In this document: one piece after another, positions 1-11,400 of the stretch
How positions within the stretch are numbered: position 1 is the stretch's first letter
Layout: every line of letters starts with the position of its first letter
Assembly: GCA_002778195.1 (NCBI GenBank)
Contig: PCDI01000006.1
Location: forward strand, 2,299,950-2,363,949
Source: Raffaelea ambrosiae
Taxonomy: Eukaryota; Ascomycota; Sordariomycetes; Ophiostomatales; Ophiostomataceae
Reading direction: 5' to 3'
Length of the DNA: 64,000 bases
Program-made: the position numbers and the translations under genes
The notes under the pieces: generated by a model
The model's database searches: none
What the model was told of the DNA's origin: nothing
Seen by the model: only the letters and a program-made list of their open reading frames with translations

Positions 1-829
1 CCCTGCTCCGTCTCCTGGCGTTGGTGGTGGTGGTGGTGGTGGTGGTGCTGCTGCTGCTTTGCACCCTCCATACCCGCCCTATCCATACGGTTATCCCTAC
101 CACCATGCGCCGTACTCATACGGCTACATTCCCGCACCGGGTCCCGGGCAGCCGATTCCTCCTCCGCCTTTCATGCCCACACTGTATGGGCCACCGCCCT
201 TTCTGTCACCCCCAGGAGGGTATTCTTACCCACCGGACACGGCCGATGATGGTGTCGACCACGATGCCACCACTAGCGGCGCTGGTGGACACAGCCATAC
301 ATTGGCCTCGGGAGACAAGAACAAGAATACCGACATGAATACCGGCTCGTGGGACGACTTCGGTGCTGGTGCAATGGGTTTCAATGGGACCAACGACAAT
401 TCTGCCGACGCGGGAGGAAGTGGAGATGGCAATAAGAAGGACGATGGCGTGGCCGACTGGGGCATTCCCTGGGACAATGGCGACAATACGGGCAACGACA
501 ACGACAACGCCAGCAATGGCAACAACGGGTCTGCTGCCGCTGCTGGTGATGGGGACAATGAGTATAGCCGGGGCGGCGGTGACGGCGGCGACAGAGCATG
601 GCCATCAGAAGAGAACAACAACCCAAACAGCTCGAGACACACGGGTGCCGCCACCGCTACACCTCCCTCCTCCCAACACTGGACCTCTGACGACCTGGCC
701 GTACTCGGGCGACTGCATGCGCGGCAAAACACGGACCGCTGGCGGGAACTGCAGGCGGCGTTCTACAACGAGACGGGACGGGTGGTCGACATGGAGCTTC
801 TGAAGAGCCAAGTGGAAGGGGGGGGGTAG
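1..829 (+). CDS. SANT/Myb-like low-complexity protein, 3' part only
   Basis: The reading frame is open from the left edge (frame 2) to a TAG at 827-829, so the N-terminus lies outside the window. The visible 275 or so residues begin with Gly and Ala runs and a Pro/Tyr-rich tract (residues encoded by about 20-230), continue as a Gly/Asp/Asn-rich disordered linker, and end in a compact segment starting HWTSDDLAVLGRLHARQ. That last segment has the spaced tryptophans and charged helices of a SANT/Myb-like domain, which would suggest DNA or chromatin binding. No full Myb consensus can be confirmed because only one helix set is visible. Function is unknown; a nuclear regulator is an inference. The frame assignment is supported by about 270 codons without a stop. 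Confidence 0.6.
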   Translation, partial: PAPSPGVGGGGGGGGAAAALHPPYPPYPYGYPYHHAPYSYGYIPAPGPGQPIPPPPFMPTLYGPPPFLSPPGGYSYPPDTADDGVDHDATTSGAGGHSHTLASGDKNKNTDMNTGSWDDFGAGAMGFNGTNDNSADAGGSGDGNKKDDGVADWGIPWDNGDNTGNDNDNASNGNNGSAAAAGDGDNEYSRGGGDGGDRAWPSEENNNPNSSRHTGAATATPPSSQHWTSDDLAVLGRLHARQNTDRWRELQAAFYNETGRVVDMELLKSQVEGGG

Positions 830-1540
830 AAGAGAGGGTAACCAAGACCACGAGAGCGAGGAGGATGGCCAGTGTGGGACTATGTGGTCACAGTGGAAGG
901 CTCGGAAACGGTCGAAAATGAGAGTCGTGGAACGGACAATGTGCCATCCCAGAAAATATTTTTCCCCGGAAAATAAACAATACAGAACTAATAATGTTTC
1001 CAAGGAGAGAAAAAGGATAAGAATGTTGGACCAGGGTATCGATCGAAAGTCTGTTTATCTTTCGACGAAAAAAAATAAAAGGAATAAGACAATAGTTGCG
1101 AACAAAGCACAAACGGGACTATCCAAACAAAGTAGTATGCAACCCAGAAGTAAAAAACAAAAGCCAACAAAAACCCCTTTTGTTAAACCCTCTTTCGAGA
1201 ATAGCACAAAACAAAGAAGACTAAAAAAAAAAACAAATGGCCCAATATGTACCGTGTGGTAATAAAGTACAGGATAGAAAAGGAGAGGCAAGAAAAGAGA
1301 ACAAAAAACAGCAAGGAGAATGATTATAAATGAGGCCGGGTCCAGAAAAATGAAAACCTCCCCGAGAGAACTCCTGCCATATGCAATCTAGATATCAAAC
1401 AAGAACCTCCCCGCAAAACCATTCTAAGCAAGAGACAAAAAGTATTAAAAAAAGCAAAAGGGGGGTCCCACAGGGGAACGCGTAGTAATAGCATAACAGA
1501 AGAATGAAATGTGTGCGTATGCATCGGCCGGCTGGCCAAG
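830..1540. other. Intergenic region, convergent 3' ends
   Basis: A-rich, gene-poor DNA between the end of the SANT-like gene and the stop of the 14-3-3-like gene. Both neighbours point into it, so it probably holds two 3' UTRs and poly(A) signals. Open frames here are short and A/K-rich; none is supported. Confidence 0.5.
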
Positions 1541-2599
1541 CTATATGAATTCGGGCATGTTCTCGGCGTGCATGGCCTGTATCGCGGCTGCAGTTGTTGC
1601 CGGCATCGGTGGTGGTCTGCCTGACCGTGGTGCTGACCTTCGTTGTGATGGCGGCTGCTTAGCTGGCTGTGGCGGTGGCAACGAATTTGGGACTTGACCT
1701 TGGCTTTGGTTCTGCCCGGATGGTCGAGTGCCACCTCTGGTTGAGCGGGATTTACTGCTGGTGCTGAGACCTCGCTTCATCATCTTGCCCAGCACGGTCA
1801 CAAGCTCGCAAGCGTCGGCAAACATGTCGTTATCAATACCTTCGGTCGCCTCGTACACTTCAGTGATGGTGTCCTTGGCCAGTTTCCGGCTGCCTTCATG
1901 GTCGTGGACGCACTCGTACAGAAATGCGACGTACTCAGTCTTGACAGATAAACGTAGTGAGTGAGATCCCCATAACAAGCTCTCGGCGAGGTCGATGGCA
2001 TCTCGGAAGTACCGGCTGGCCAGCGGTAGGTAGTCGGCAGTGGGAAGCAGAAACGCAGCGTGGGGTTCAGGACCAAAACCGGGCGGCGGCTTCACGGGGC
2101 CACCTTCCAAGGGATGTGTGGGCTGTATTGATGATCGCGTGCTTTCTACATCCTCGTCCCGGGCGACACCTTTGCCTTTGTCGTCATTTGGTGGCGTGTT
2201 CTCTGTTGATGAGGCGCCTTGCTTCTCGGGTGTCGTCAAGCCCATGGTGGAGACTGGTGGCTGATTGTAGAAGAGAACAAAGATGTGGTAAAATGAAGCC
2301 CGTAGCTTGTAGGCCAGAACTTTGAGTTCGGTGTATTTGCCCACGACAGGAAGAACATATTGCTCTAGCATGACCAGACCTTCCCGTGCGAGCCATATTA
2401 CATGCAAGAAGAGATTGATGGTTTCTGGAGAGTGTGGCGGTTGTCGCCGTCGTATCCTTTGCGCCTGGACAAGCTCTTGTGATAGGTTAATGGACAAGCC
2501 GAGAATCTTGTACAGCATGGACGCCAATAGTGGGTTGTCTTGCTCGGCCCCCTTGGCCGCCTTGCCGAGATACTTCTGATCGATTGCGGAAGAAGCCAT
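1541..2599 (-). CDS. Divergent fungal 14-3-3-domain protein
   Basis: Single open frame of 352 residues from ATG at 2599-2597. The N-terminal 125 residues (MASSAIDQKYLGKAAKG..., then DNPLLASMLYKILGLS and WLAREGLVMLEQYVLPVV) match my memory of a conserved Pezizomycotina family annotated as 14-3-3-like. The second helical half (about 185-290) carries YRYFRDAIDLAESLLWGS-like and YVAFLYECVHDHEGSRKLA segments, reminiscent of 14-3-3 helices 5-8. An inserted Ser/Pro/charged linker (about 125-185) separates the halves, and the C-terminus is a Gln/Pro/Arg-rich tail ending in MHAENMPEFI. Canonical 14-3-3 proteins are about 250 residues, bind phosphoserine with a conserved K-R-R-Y set and lack such a linker. 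I cannot confirm the phosphate-binding residues here, so this may be a structural paralogue without that activity. No introns are needed. Confidence 0.7.
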   Translation of the reverse strand: MASSAIDQKYLGKAAKGAEQDNPLLASMLYKILGLSINLSQELVQAQRIRRRQPPHSPETINLFLHVIWLAREGLVMLEQYVLPVVGKYTELKVLAYKLRASFYHIFVLFYNQPPVSTMGLTTPEKQGASSTENTPPNDDKGKGVARDEDVESTRSSIQPTHPLEGGPVKPPPGFGPEPHAAFLLPTADYLPLASRYFRDAIDLAESLLWGSHSLRLSVKTEYVAFLYECVHDHEGSRKLAKDTITEVYEATEGIDNDMFADACELVTVLGKMMKRGLSTSSKSRSTRGGTRPSGQNQSQGQVPNSLPPPQPAKQPPSQRRSAPRSGRPPPMPATTAAAIQAMHAENMPEFI

Positions 2600-3867
2600 G
2601 GTGACGAGAGTTGGCGGGCGTAGTGTGAGAAGTGAACTGGTGGACGAAAATAGAGTCGATGGGAACCTGGGTTCAGGAAAGAAATTCTGTTCACGAATTA
2701 AAGGGGAAAGTATTAAGAGCCGAATCCTCGAGGCTGAAAATGTGAGAGGCTCAGTCTGACAAAAACCCCGAAAGTGCTGAAAATGTAGGGAGGTTGTGAA
2801 TGACTAGGTTGACCTGAGCATGACGGAGGGAAATTGTGTCTCGTGGGGAATATTCTGTGCTCCTCAAGATATATACACAGAAGGGCAAGAACTGCAAGAT
2901 TATGAGAAGGGGGAAGGCTCGGTGTGAGGACAGGTCCTGTCCAGGTTGTCGAATTGTTGGGCGGCTATGGAGGCAACTTTAGACCGGCAGTAGTGGCAAA
3001 CGTCAAATTGGCAACGTCAGCCTAACGCCCGTTGTTGAAGTAGGGTGAGAGAGAGGGCTGAGGAGGCCAACGAGGGCCAATGCAGGATTGAATCGGTGGA
3101 GCCAGCTGGGCCAATGAAGGGTGCTGAAGAGAACGAATGACGAGAATGTACCAGGGAAATGGCGAAGAGTTGAGCACCGAGAAGAGCCGTCAATGAGAGT
3201 CAGAGAGATTTAGGGAAAACCGAAGACAAACGAGTGAATAAAGGAGTGTTGATAAGAGAAAAAGGGAAGACGACCGCTGCAGCAGTGAAAGGCGAGGCCA
3301 AAATTATTGAGAACGGTTGTGTTTGGGCGTCGTCCGCGTGGTCTGCATGAGAGGCATGTGAGACGGAAGGTGCGTGTTTGGGGTGTTTGTGGTGTTTGTG
3401 GTGTATATAGTGTGTGGGTGTGGGAGTGTGAATGGAAGTAAACAAAGGTCTGTGTGTGAGAGGAGATGCAAGTAAAGGTGAAAAATATAGTAAAAAAGGC
3501 ACGAGATTAGGCCATGAAAAGGGGGCTGCAGAACGGAATCCACAAGTGTCACAAAGCCGCATACGCTCTTACACTCGATTCCGGGTAAGCGCGTGTTCTT
3601 GGGCGTTTCGATTGCGATGGTTTCGAGCGTTTTCGTTTCGAGATTGGCAGTCTGGGGGTGGTGTCCCTTTTCTTTGCATCAATGCCGTGTATGAGAGCCC
3701 AAATATGAAGAGCCGGTCATGCGGTTTTGCGCAGATTTTCCGTGTTCTATTTTTTTTATCCCAACAAGGGTGCGTGATTGCTTTTTTCTTGCCCTGGTTG
3801 CTTTTTGGTCTTGGGAGGGACCGATCTCTGCCTAGATTGCCTTTCTTTTTCTGGTGTCCCAAAGGAT

Positions 3868-4020
3868 GCACAATGCTGCAACAGTGCCGTGCAGCAGTGC
3901 AGTGCAGTAGAGTGCAGCAACTGGAGCAGCTGCAGCAAAAGCAGAAAGTGTAGCACGCAGCAGGATGCAACGAGTGCAATGAATGCAGCAAAAGAGACGC
4001 AGTGCAGCAAAGGCGGCAAT
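3868..4020. repeat. Degenerate TGCAGCA-rich repeat patch
   Basis: About 150 bases in which TGCAG, GCAGCA and TGCAACA words recur at short irregular intervals (for example 3885-3950 and 3960-4015). It looks like an eroded simple repeat and not coding sequence, because frames through it do not agree on a composition or extend into conserved protein. Confidence 0.5.
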
Positions 4021-5067
4021 TGTGTGGAGACTGTTCGCGGGGGCGGGCTGAAGGTGTGCTGTTGCTAGCAGAGGGTCGAAGGATGCTCTCAGATTTGCAG
4101 GAGATGCGACGAACCGCAGATGCAGATGGCGGACGGGCGAGAAATTAAGCCGGGTGGTCGATATGATGAAGAAGAGCAGAAAACAATTAAAACAAAAAAC
4201 AAAAAACCAGAGACAATGAGCGAAGGCAGTATCACAAAACGAATGAGAAAGAGGATTGCCGAGAAACGGCTAAGCCGATTAAAAAACGAGCGACACAAAG
4301 GAACGACGAAGACGAAGTGGACGAGTAGACACTCGGAGAGGACTGGCCTTCTCGGTGAGCTGCGGAAGTGACAGACTGTGTCGATAGGGAGCGGGCTGCA
4401 ACAGGAGCTGCGTTTCGTGTGTTGTCCTTGTCTTCTTGTGTTGACCTCCTGTTTGTATGGCGGCGGGTCGTCCAGATGACAGACGAATGGCAGGCCAAAT
4501 GTCTCCTCCACCTAGTTCTCCAATCCTCCACCTTCCCTGGTCGGATCGGCTGCACGATGAGTTGTCAACGCTCCTCTTTTTTTGGTTTTGGTGCGCGAAC
4601 CCGTAGCGTCGATGCAATGGCACACACACGCACGAAAACACAAGCGCTGGGCTGACGCTCAGGATCGGTCAGCTCGGGGGGGGACTAAAAGTCGAGGGCG
4701 ACCTCTGCGAGCAACAAGGACATGTCCTGGTTCGAACCAGACCGAACGGGCAGACCTTCGTGGCGGGCCAGATGACAGGCCAGCGTGTGGGACTGGAGCC
4801 GTAGACAAGCAAGCACGCTGCGTTGTCGCGCCCTTTTCCAAGTCGAGCAAGCCGAGAGCTGCGGCCTGTCTGTCGGGTGTGATAGAGCTCGTCTTCTGTT
4901 TCCTCGAGCAAGACGCTTGCCTGGCTCCCTCAAAAACCCAATAATTGCGTGCGGGTCCTTGTGCGATTTGATATCAATGCGCTCTGACAATCCAGACAAT
5001 CAATGTCCTGGGGATATGTCGTATGCAGTTCTTTTGCTTAATCGCCGTGGTCAGGCCCAGGCGGCAA

Positions 5068-5080
5068 GGGGGGGGGGGGG
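5068..5080. repeat. G13 homopolymer
   Basis: Thirteen consecutive G residues in unassigned intergenic DNA; one of several G/C homopolymers in this window. Confidence 0.8.
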
Positions 5081-6346
5081 CAACTAGAAACCGAGGCCAG
5101 GGAACGGGAAAAAAGCGACAGAACCAACAAACAGCTGGCAGAACACGCCCACAATAACAGTTGCTGACACAAAAAACAATGTCAGGCCTCGCAGGTGGCG
5201 ACCAGATGTCGTGTCAAAGAGGCCAATTGAGAGGCCCGGGGTTGAGAACCGAGGCCGTCGAATGAGCGAGTGAGGGAGAAGGTGAGGAGACGAATAGAAT
5301 AGCCACAGGGTCCAGTCAGGGTTCAGAAAGAGACAACACCCGGCAAAACAAAAGACGAAGAAACCCCGAACCACACAGTAATTATTGGCCGAAAGGACGA
5401 ACGGGGCGAAATAAAAAAGCCAAGAGAGCTGTCCTTTTTTGTACAGCGCACCTCCCTGGTCGGGTTTGCTGCGGCCGGGGTTGCAGATGGACCTGCAGTA
5501 GGATGCGTTTTTTGCTTGCGTGTGGGCTTGGTCCAGTCCTCGAATGCGTCGTTCTTCTCGTAGTTAGGTGACGACTTGTGCGTGTGGGCCTCGGCCTGGC
5601 TGCTTTTGGGGCTGGCCAGCAAAAGAGCCTAAAGCAAGCAGTCCTCCGTAAAAAAGCAAGAAGAAGAAGAAGCAACCAAAGGTCTTTTTTGCTGTCTTAT
5701 GACGCCTTGACTTGTGGCTGACGCCTTTCTATCTCGTGAAGAGAAGACGACTGAGACAGCTGGTGCCAGCAGAGTCCTGCTAGACGTCCTGCCAGTGGAT
5801 AAGCGGCTTCCTTCGTCTCTTGCCAACGAGTGTCTTCTGAGAATCAAAGCCTCCTTCGGAACTTTTTTTGTTTGGCTGCTGGCGAATACTCCGTAGACAG
5901 AAGTCCCCTTCTACTTTTTTTCAGCTCGTAAGCGTCGTTCCTGTCTGTCTCTCCCTGACGGCGTCGGCACGAACCCAAAGATCCGGTCTAGGTGTGGACA
6001 CAAACGCGCGCGCAGGAATGCGGGACAAGCTGGGCCTCTGGGCCTCTGGGCGCCTGGGGCCTGTTTTTAGGCCTCCTTGGGGGTCGCGTTGGACCTGTCG
6101 AGGAGAAAGAATAGGGATTGGGTGTGCAACAAAGGAAGAACGCGTTGTAGGGAACAGACAAAAAGAGGAAAAGTGAGACGCGATCGAATGAGATTAGAGA
6201 GAGTGGAGTTTAGGGGGGTGGGATCCAAACTGACCTGCAGGAGAGCTGCAGGTGAAAAAAGTGGGAGCACTTTAAAAGCGAGAAAGAGAGGAAGAAGAAG
6301 GGAAAGACGCGACAAGAAGAGCGCGAAATCTCTCAGGGACAGATTG

Positions 6347-6377
6347 AGAAGGAGAGAGAGAGAGAGAGAAAGAGAGA
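6347..6377. repeat. GA-rich microsatellite
   Basis: A run of GAGAGA units with single A insertions inside a broader purine-rich stretch (about 6170-6480). Confidence 0.6.
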
Positions 6378-8475
6378 TGGGGAGATAGGATCAAAGTGAG
6401 ACCACAGAACGAAAAGTGAATTGGCGAAAAAATGGCGAAAAAAATACGTAGGGAAGAAGAAGAAAAAAAGCTTGGGAAATAGCAAGCTAGGGGGGACAGA
6501 GGAACAGAGACAGGTTTCGGCAAAAGCTAGCCAGAAGAGCTAGCTTGAGAGCTGTGCGTAGTTACTCTCCGTTTTTTGGTGGTCAGTCGTAAGAGCTGAT
6601 GAGCAAGGATTCTCCCCAGGGAACCGAGAAAAGAAGAAACGATGTCGTATTCTCAGCGAAAAGGCGCGCCTGCACTACTCCAGCTAAGACCAAAAAAGAA
6701 AAGACCCCTGGGCAAAGAGAGCCAGGGTCAATTAAAAAAATGTACCGTGTAAAGAGCAAAAACATTAAATAAGGAAAGTGCAAAGAGACGCGCACCTGCC
6801 GCATCGCAAACGACCTTGAACGCGCCTTCCCCCGTGGTTATTCCTACGTATAGCTGGGTTCATATTGTTTTTCTATCAGGGAGGGAGCAATATGTCCTTT
6901 CGTGTGTGCGCTCTACCCCAGGTCGTTCCTGCCGTTTATTTGCATCCGCGTGAGGTGACTTCCACGGTCTTATCACAGGGAACATACGGAGGGATGTCTT
7001 ACAGGGTATACCTTGCCTTGTACTTTTGCATCCGAGACAGGCTGACTTATGCCATGAACCTTCATGCCAAAGTGTGGGTATGTGCACCAACATCATGGCC
7101 AGCACAAGGCTCAGCGAAGCGCCCGGGAGGATCACTTATAGTGGAAGCACGACCTACGTGCAGCTGGCTCTGAGTATTCGTCCGCCACAGCCTGCTGGCA
7201 CCTGCTGGCAACCCCAAAGTGCGGCAAAAAGAAATTAGACCACACATCCGGGTAAGATACTCGAAACTAATTTTTTTTTGAGCTCCTCCTTCGGCGAGGC
7301 TGAAAATTTTGGAACAAATGTGTGGGTGAGCGACCCAGAGTGAGTGCGCGTGTAGGCGCGAGGGATTTAATATACGGGCAAGACAAGACGAAAGTTCACA
7401 AGGGAAAAAAAAGCAATCACTCACTAACTACATATACTAATTTATATGCCTGCAACTGAAAGGTCAAGAAACCGCGCCGCTTATGTCGTGCCCACAGAGG
7501 TTATCTTACCATTTTCTCACGAGGCAGCCAAACAAACCACAAAGCGCCTTGTCTTGAGAGCTCTTCTTACACTTATCCCGACTCATGGCTGACTTGACTC
7601 CTGCGCAGGCCTCTTTACTCGACCCAACATTTGGTCACATGCAACACAACACATGTGCATCGGGCCACCCCGTGCGTTGTGTTGTGCTGTTTGTGTGCTG
7701 TGTGTGCGGCAGCTGCATGGAATTGGTCAGGTTGAGCCCCCAATAAAAAAATGTCCAACAGAAGTCCAACAGAGCCCAGTCTGCGGGTATCTTGCCTTGC
7801 AATTTTTTACATTTGTTCTGAGAGCTTATCCTGGCTACAGTGACATTCCCGTGGTGTCTACGTCACAATCAGGGAATGGTCTCCTCTCTAACTATCTCGT
7901 ATCCCCCCAGTCCGGCCCGTCCTAGATATAGGATATTTTCACCAACGGACATGCCGTATTGCCTGGGACGTGGCAGCTTTTCGTGATGACTTCGTTGCTG
8001 CCCAAACAGTAGTTTTGATCTCCAGCCTCCTCTATTTTTTGTTGTCAACTCTGCTTGAAGCTATTGGTGCCAGCTCTCCGTCAAGGTTCAAGTAGACAAT
8101 GTACAGATGCATTAGTGTGTGACGAGATGAGGCTGCATGGCGAAGCTCTACTGGGCGCCGGCAGATAGGAAAATACGCTTGGCCGCCAATCCTGCGGCCA
8201 CCCTCTTCCTCAGTACAACAACAACTTACAAAGACAACATTTTACAACATGGCATGGGCCACGGGTTTTGGCCGAGTCAAAAAGGCGGTGTCAAAAACCA
8301 ACAAAATAAATAAATAGTTCCCATTTGGACAGCTGCTACCAAAAAAGCGGCCAAAGTATCCGAAAAAATTGCGTTGCGTTGTGGGATATCATGAATTGTT
8401 CAAAACCAACCGATCCAGTGGAACCAAACAAAAGTGCCAGCGTGGTATTACTTGCACACCACAAATGAACACGTA

Positions 8476-11400
8476 TCAAAAACTCCTCTGAGAGGACCGG
8501 TGTTTCCGTCGTCGGCCTCCCACGTAACTCGATTGAATGATCTGGCCCGCAGCGGCCTCCAGCATCTCAGCAGGGCTGCCAAATCGCTCATGGCCCATGG
8601 TGATGACTTTGATGGAAGTCCCCAGCCCCAGGGCGATTGTACCCGCGCCAACGCAAGCAATTGGACCGGGATCCTCCACCAACAGCTCGTCTTTGTCTAT
8701 CTCCAATGGCTGGGTGACATAGTTTCTGCTGTTGCTGCCGTCACTCGTATCACTGGCTTGGCCAGGCTTGCTGCTGGCGGGCTCTTTGTCTGCCACGCTA
8801 CAGATCGACCACGCCTCCCAGGTCTCGCGGCAGCTCTCAGTCGTCATTGGCTTATGTGCAGACTTGGGCAACGGATTGTCTGTCTTGCTGGCGGCCTTCC
8901 GGCCCCGCCGTTGGAATACACCGTTTCCATGGCCCAGGAAAACATCGTAGCCCGTATTGGTGCGGCTGCTGCTGTTGCTGCTGGTATCAACAGCAACAGC
9001 ATCCAAGTCGACGTCCTTCTTCTGCCGTACCCCTATCACACAGCCGTTCGGAAGAGCCTTCCATTTTCCCGGGTTGGGTACTTGTCTTGTACTCTGTCGT
9101 GTCTCGTTCCACCTACAGCAGGACTCGCCCACGGCGCAAGGTGGCCACGAAGAGCGGTCCTCTGCAAAAAAGGAGATGGTGCCGTCGCTCTTTTGCGGCA
9201 TGTATGTCTGAATCACGCAGCTCCCGCTTGCGGCGCTTGTGTAGACGAGGCTGAAATGGGTCAGCTCGGGACTGTCCCGCTCTGTCTGTCGTCGTAGTCC
9301 ATACAGATAACTGAGTGTGCGTGCTTTTATGGTGGCACTCGCGGCGAATGTGTGGATGGTCATTGACGTGCACAAATCGACGAGGTCCACGGATCGTGAC
9401 CGAACAACCAGATAGGCAGAGAACAGTGGGATTGCCACCAACGAGTGTACACGCTCCTCTCGCCCGGCTTGCTGTTTGACTTCTTCCGATATCCATCCGT
9501 CACCGACCGGGGTGACACGATGAATGCAGCCATTGCGAGAAGCTGTAACGAACGACGTTGTCACACGGTATGAAGATACGGAATTGGAGCAATCAATGGG
9601 CGTTGCACACACGAGCGGACTTTTGCAGATCGGGTGGTCCATTGATTCGCCCGTGTCCATATGCAGTTCCACCAGTGTGCCGTTGCGCCGCACGACGACT
9701 AGATTGCGAAGCCAAGGGCATCGTCGGTTCGGCGTAAAGAAGATGGCCTCATGCTTCTGTCCATAGAGGTCAACAGGGATGACTGGTCCCCATTGTTTTT
9801 CGGACAGATTCCACATGGTGACCACATGCGTGGACAGAATAGCCAGCCACATGGAATCGGCATCCATGGCCAAGGCCAGTACGGGAAATGGTACATCCCA
9901 CGAGGAGTCATGGTCTGACAGCAGATAGTTCATACCGCCAAATGGGATGTTCCAGACGCGAACCAGTCGGTCTAATCCTACAGACACAACGAGACCATCC
10001 GGTGAAGCCGCCAGTAGAGCAACATCCAAATTATGACCATACTCCAGTGTCAGGACTGACAGTGCCGAACCATTGAGTGCACCAGCGTCTCCGTCTCTCT
10101 TCTCATCCCACAAGAGATACTTGATAAACATGCGTATGGCTGCGACAGTAAGGAGAATGGTGAGAAGAAAGGGCTTTGTCTGGTGGCGGACAAAGTCGTA
10201 GACGGCTGGAAGTAGTGCGGGCTCAGTCATGGAGGGCATGCGGTCGGCACCGCTTATGACGAACACCAGCGGTTCGTATACACTGGCAATGTAACTGTGT
10301 GCCCAAGGCTTCACAACGTTAATCACCTCGCGAGCCGTATCGTGATCCTGCTGGCGGATCCACGATGATGGACTCCTAGCTTGATGGACGGCCTTGAGTC
10401 GGGTCAGTGAGTTGTCCCATATCGTGGTATTGTAAGCCCCTGTTCCAATACCAGCCGCTCTCAGCAGACGGCCCAGGGTATGAAAGAAGCTCTCGTTCGC
10501 AAAAAAATGCCACTGCGCAATGAGCAAAAAGCCGAGCATGACCACAGTGCCGGCAATGCGGGTTGACAGGTCCAGGCGGCCTTGCATCATTGAGGCAGCC
10601 CATGACTTTGGTGGTACGACACGCAGTGGTGAAGGAAGCGGCTTGGAAGTTACCGGTGTAGAGCCGGAGGCCGTGGCGGCTTGCATGGCACGCCGCATGG
10701 ATGAGGTCTTCTCGATAACCTCGCCTAGCTCGCTGCGTCTGACTTCGACACTGAGGACAGATAGGAAAAAGGTAGAGAGATAAAAGAAGTCGAACAGAAC
10801 AGCAATGGCGAGAAAGGCACAGAAGGCGGCTAACCCGGGGGATACCAGTTTAGAGAGACACCAGAGAAGTAAAAGATGCTCGGCAACACTGGCAAGAGCG
10901 ATATGGATGTTCTTTCCAAAGCCCTCGCCGATGCGTTTGCTGATGCTGTCCTCTGGATTCGTGAGAATGACACCCTTGATCAGGCGGAGTATGTTTTCCA
11001 GACTCATGGCAATAATGACGAGCGGATAGGTGGCACGGGGAATGCGAGACAGATCGATCTGGAGAATTGCGCAGACTGTGAAACTGGACATGATGGACAT
11101 GAAAATCTGGGCCATGACTGTAAGCATCAGGCCTGGGCGCGACTTGATGGCAGGGATTTTGCGTAAGTACTGTAGGAGGTAGAAACAGGTCACAGCGTAC
11201 GCAAACCCCAGCATGGCGGCATCCTGAAAGGAAAGAGGAAGAAATTGGAACTCGAAGAGCTGGCTCGACAGGTGAGAGCCAGAGGCTGGGTATACTGTCC
11301 ACTTGCTGGTCCTTGAAGCAATCTCTGCAGCCTTGCGTTCCCATTGACGCCCAACTGGCGAGTGGGGCAGATGGATCAGAGTGATGATCAGAGCATCGGC

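Larger units (their letters stand above)
2600..8475. other. Long region without a supported gene
   Basis: Almost 5.9 kb between the start of the 14-3-3-like gene and the stop of the SCAP gene. Frames up to about 170 codons exist but are overlapping, low in complexity and lack splice-supported extensions. It contains a polypyrimidine/polypurine 5' leader for the 14-3-3-like gene (2600-3560), a TGCAGCA-rich patch (3870-4020), a G13 run (5068-5080), a GA-rich tract (6340-6380) and otherwise unique sequence. It may carry non-coding transcripts or a long upstream regulatory region; nothing in the sequence decides this. Confidence 0.5.

Noticed and set aside
3432..3953. 173-codon plus-strand frame in the long gap
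   Set aside because: Mixed low-complexity product that includes the TGCAGCA patch; no splice-supported extension and no family resemblance.
4725..4750. GGTTCGAACC palindrome resembling a tRNA T arm
   Set aside because: The T stem does not pair correctly around the loop and no anticodon or D arm can be folded upstream.
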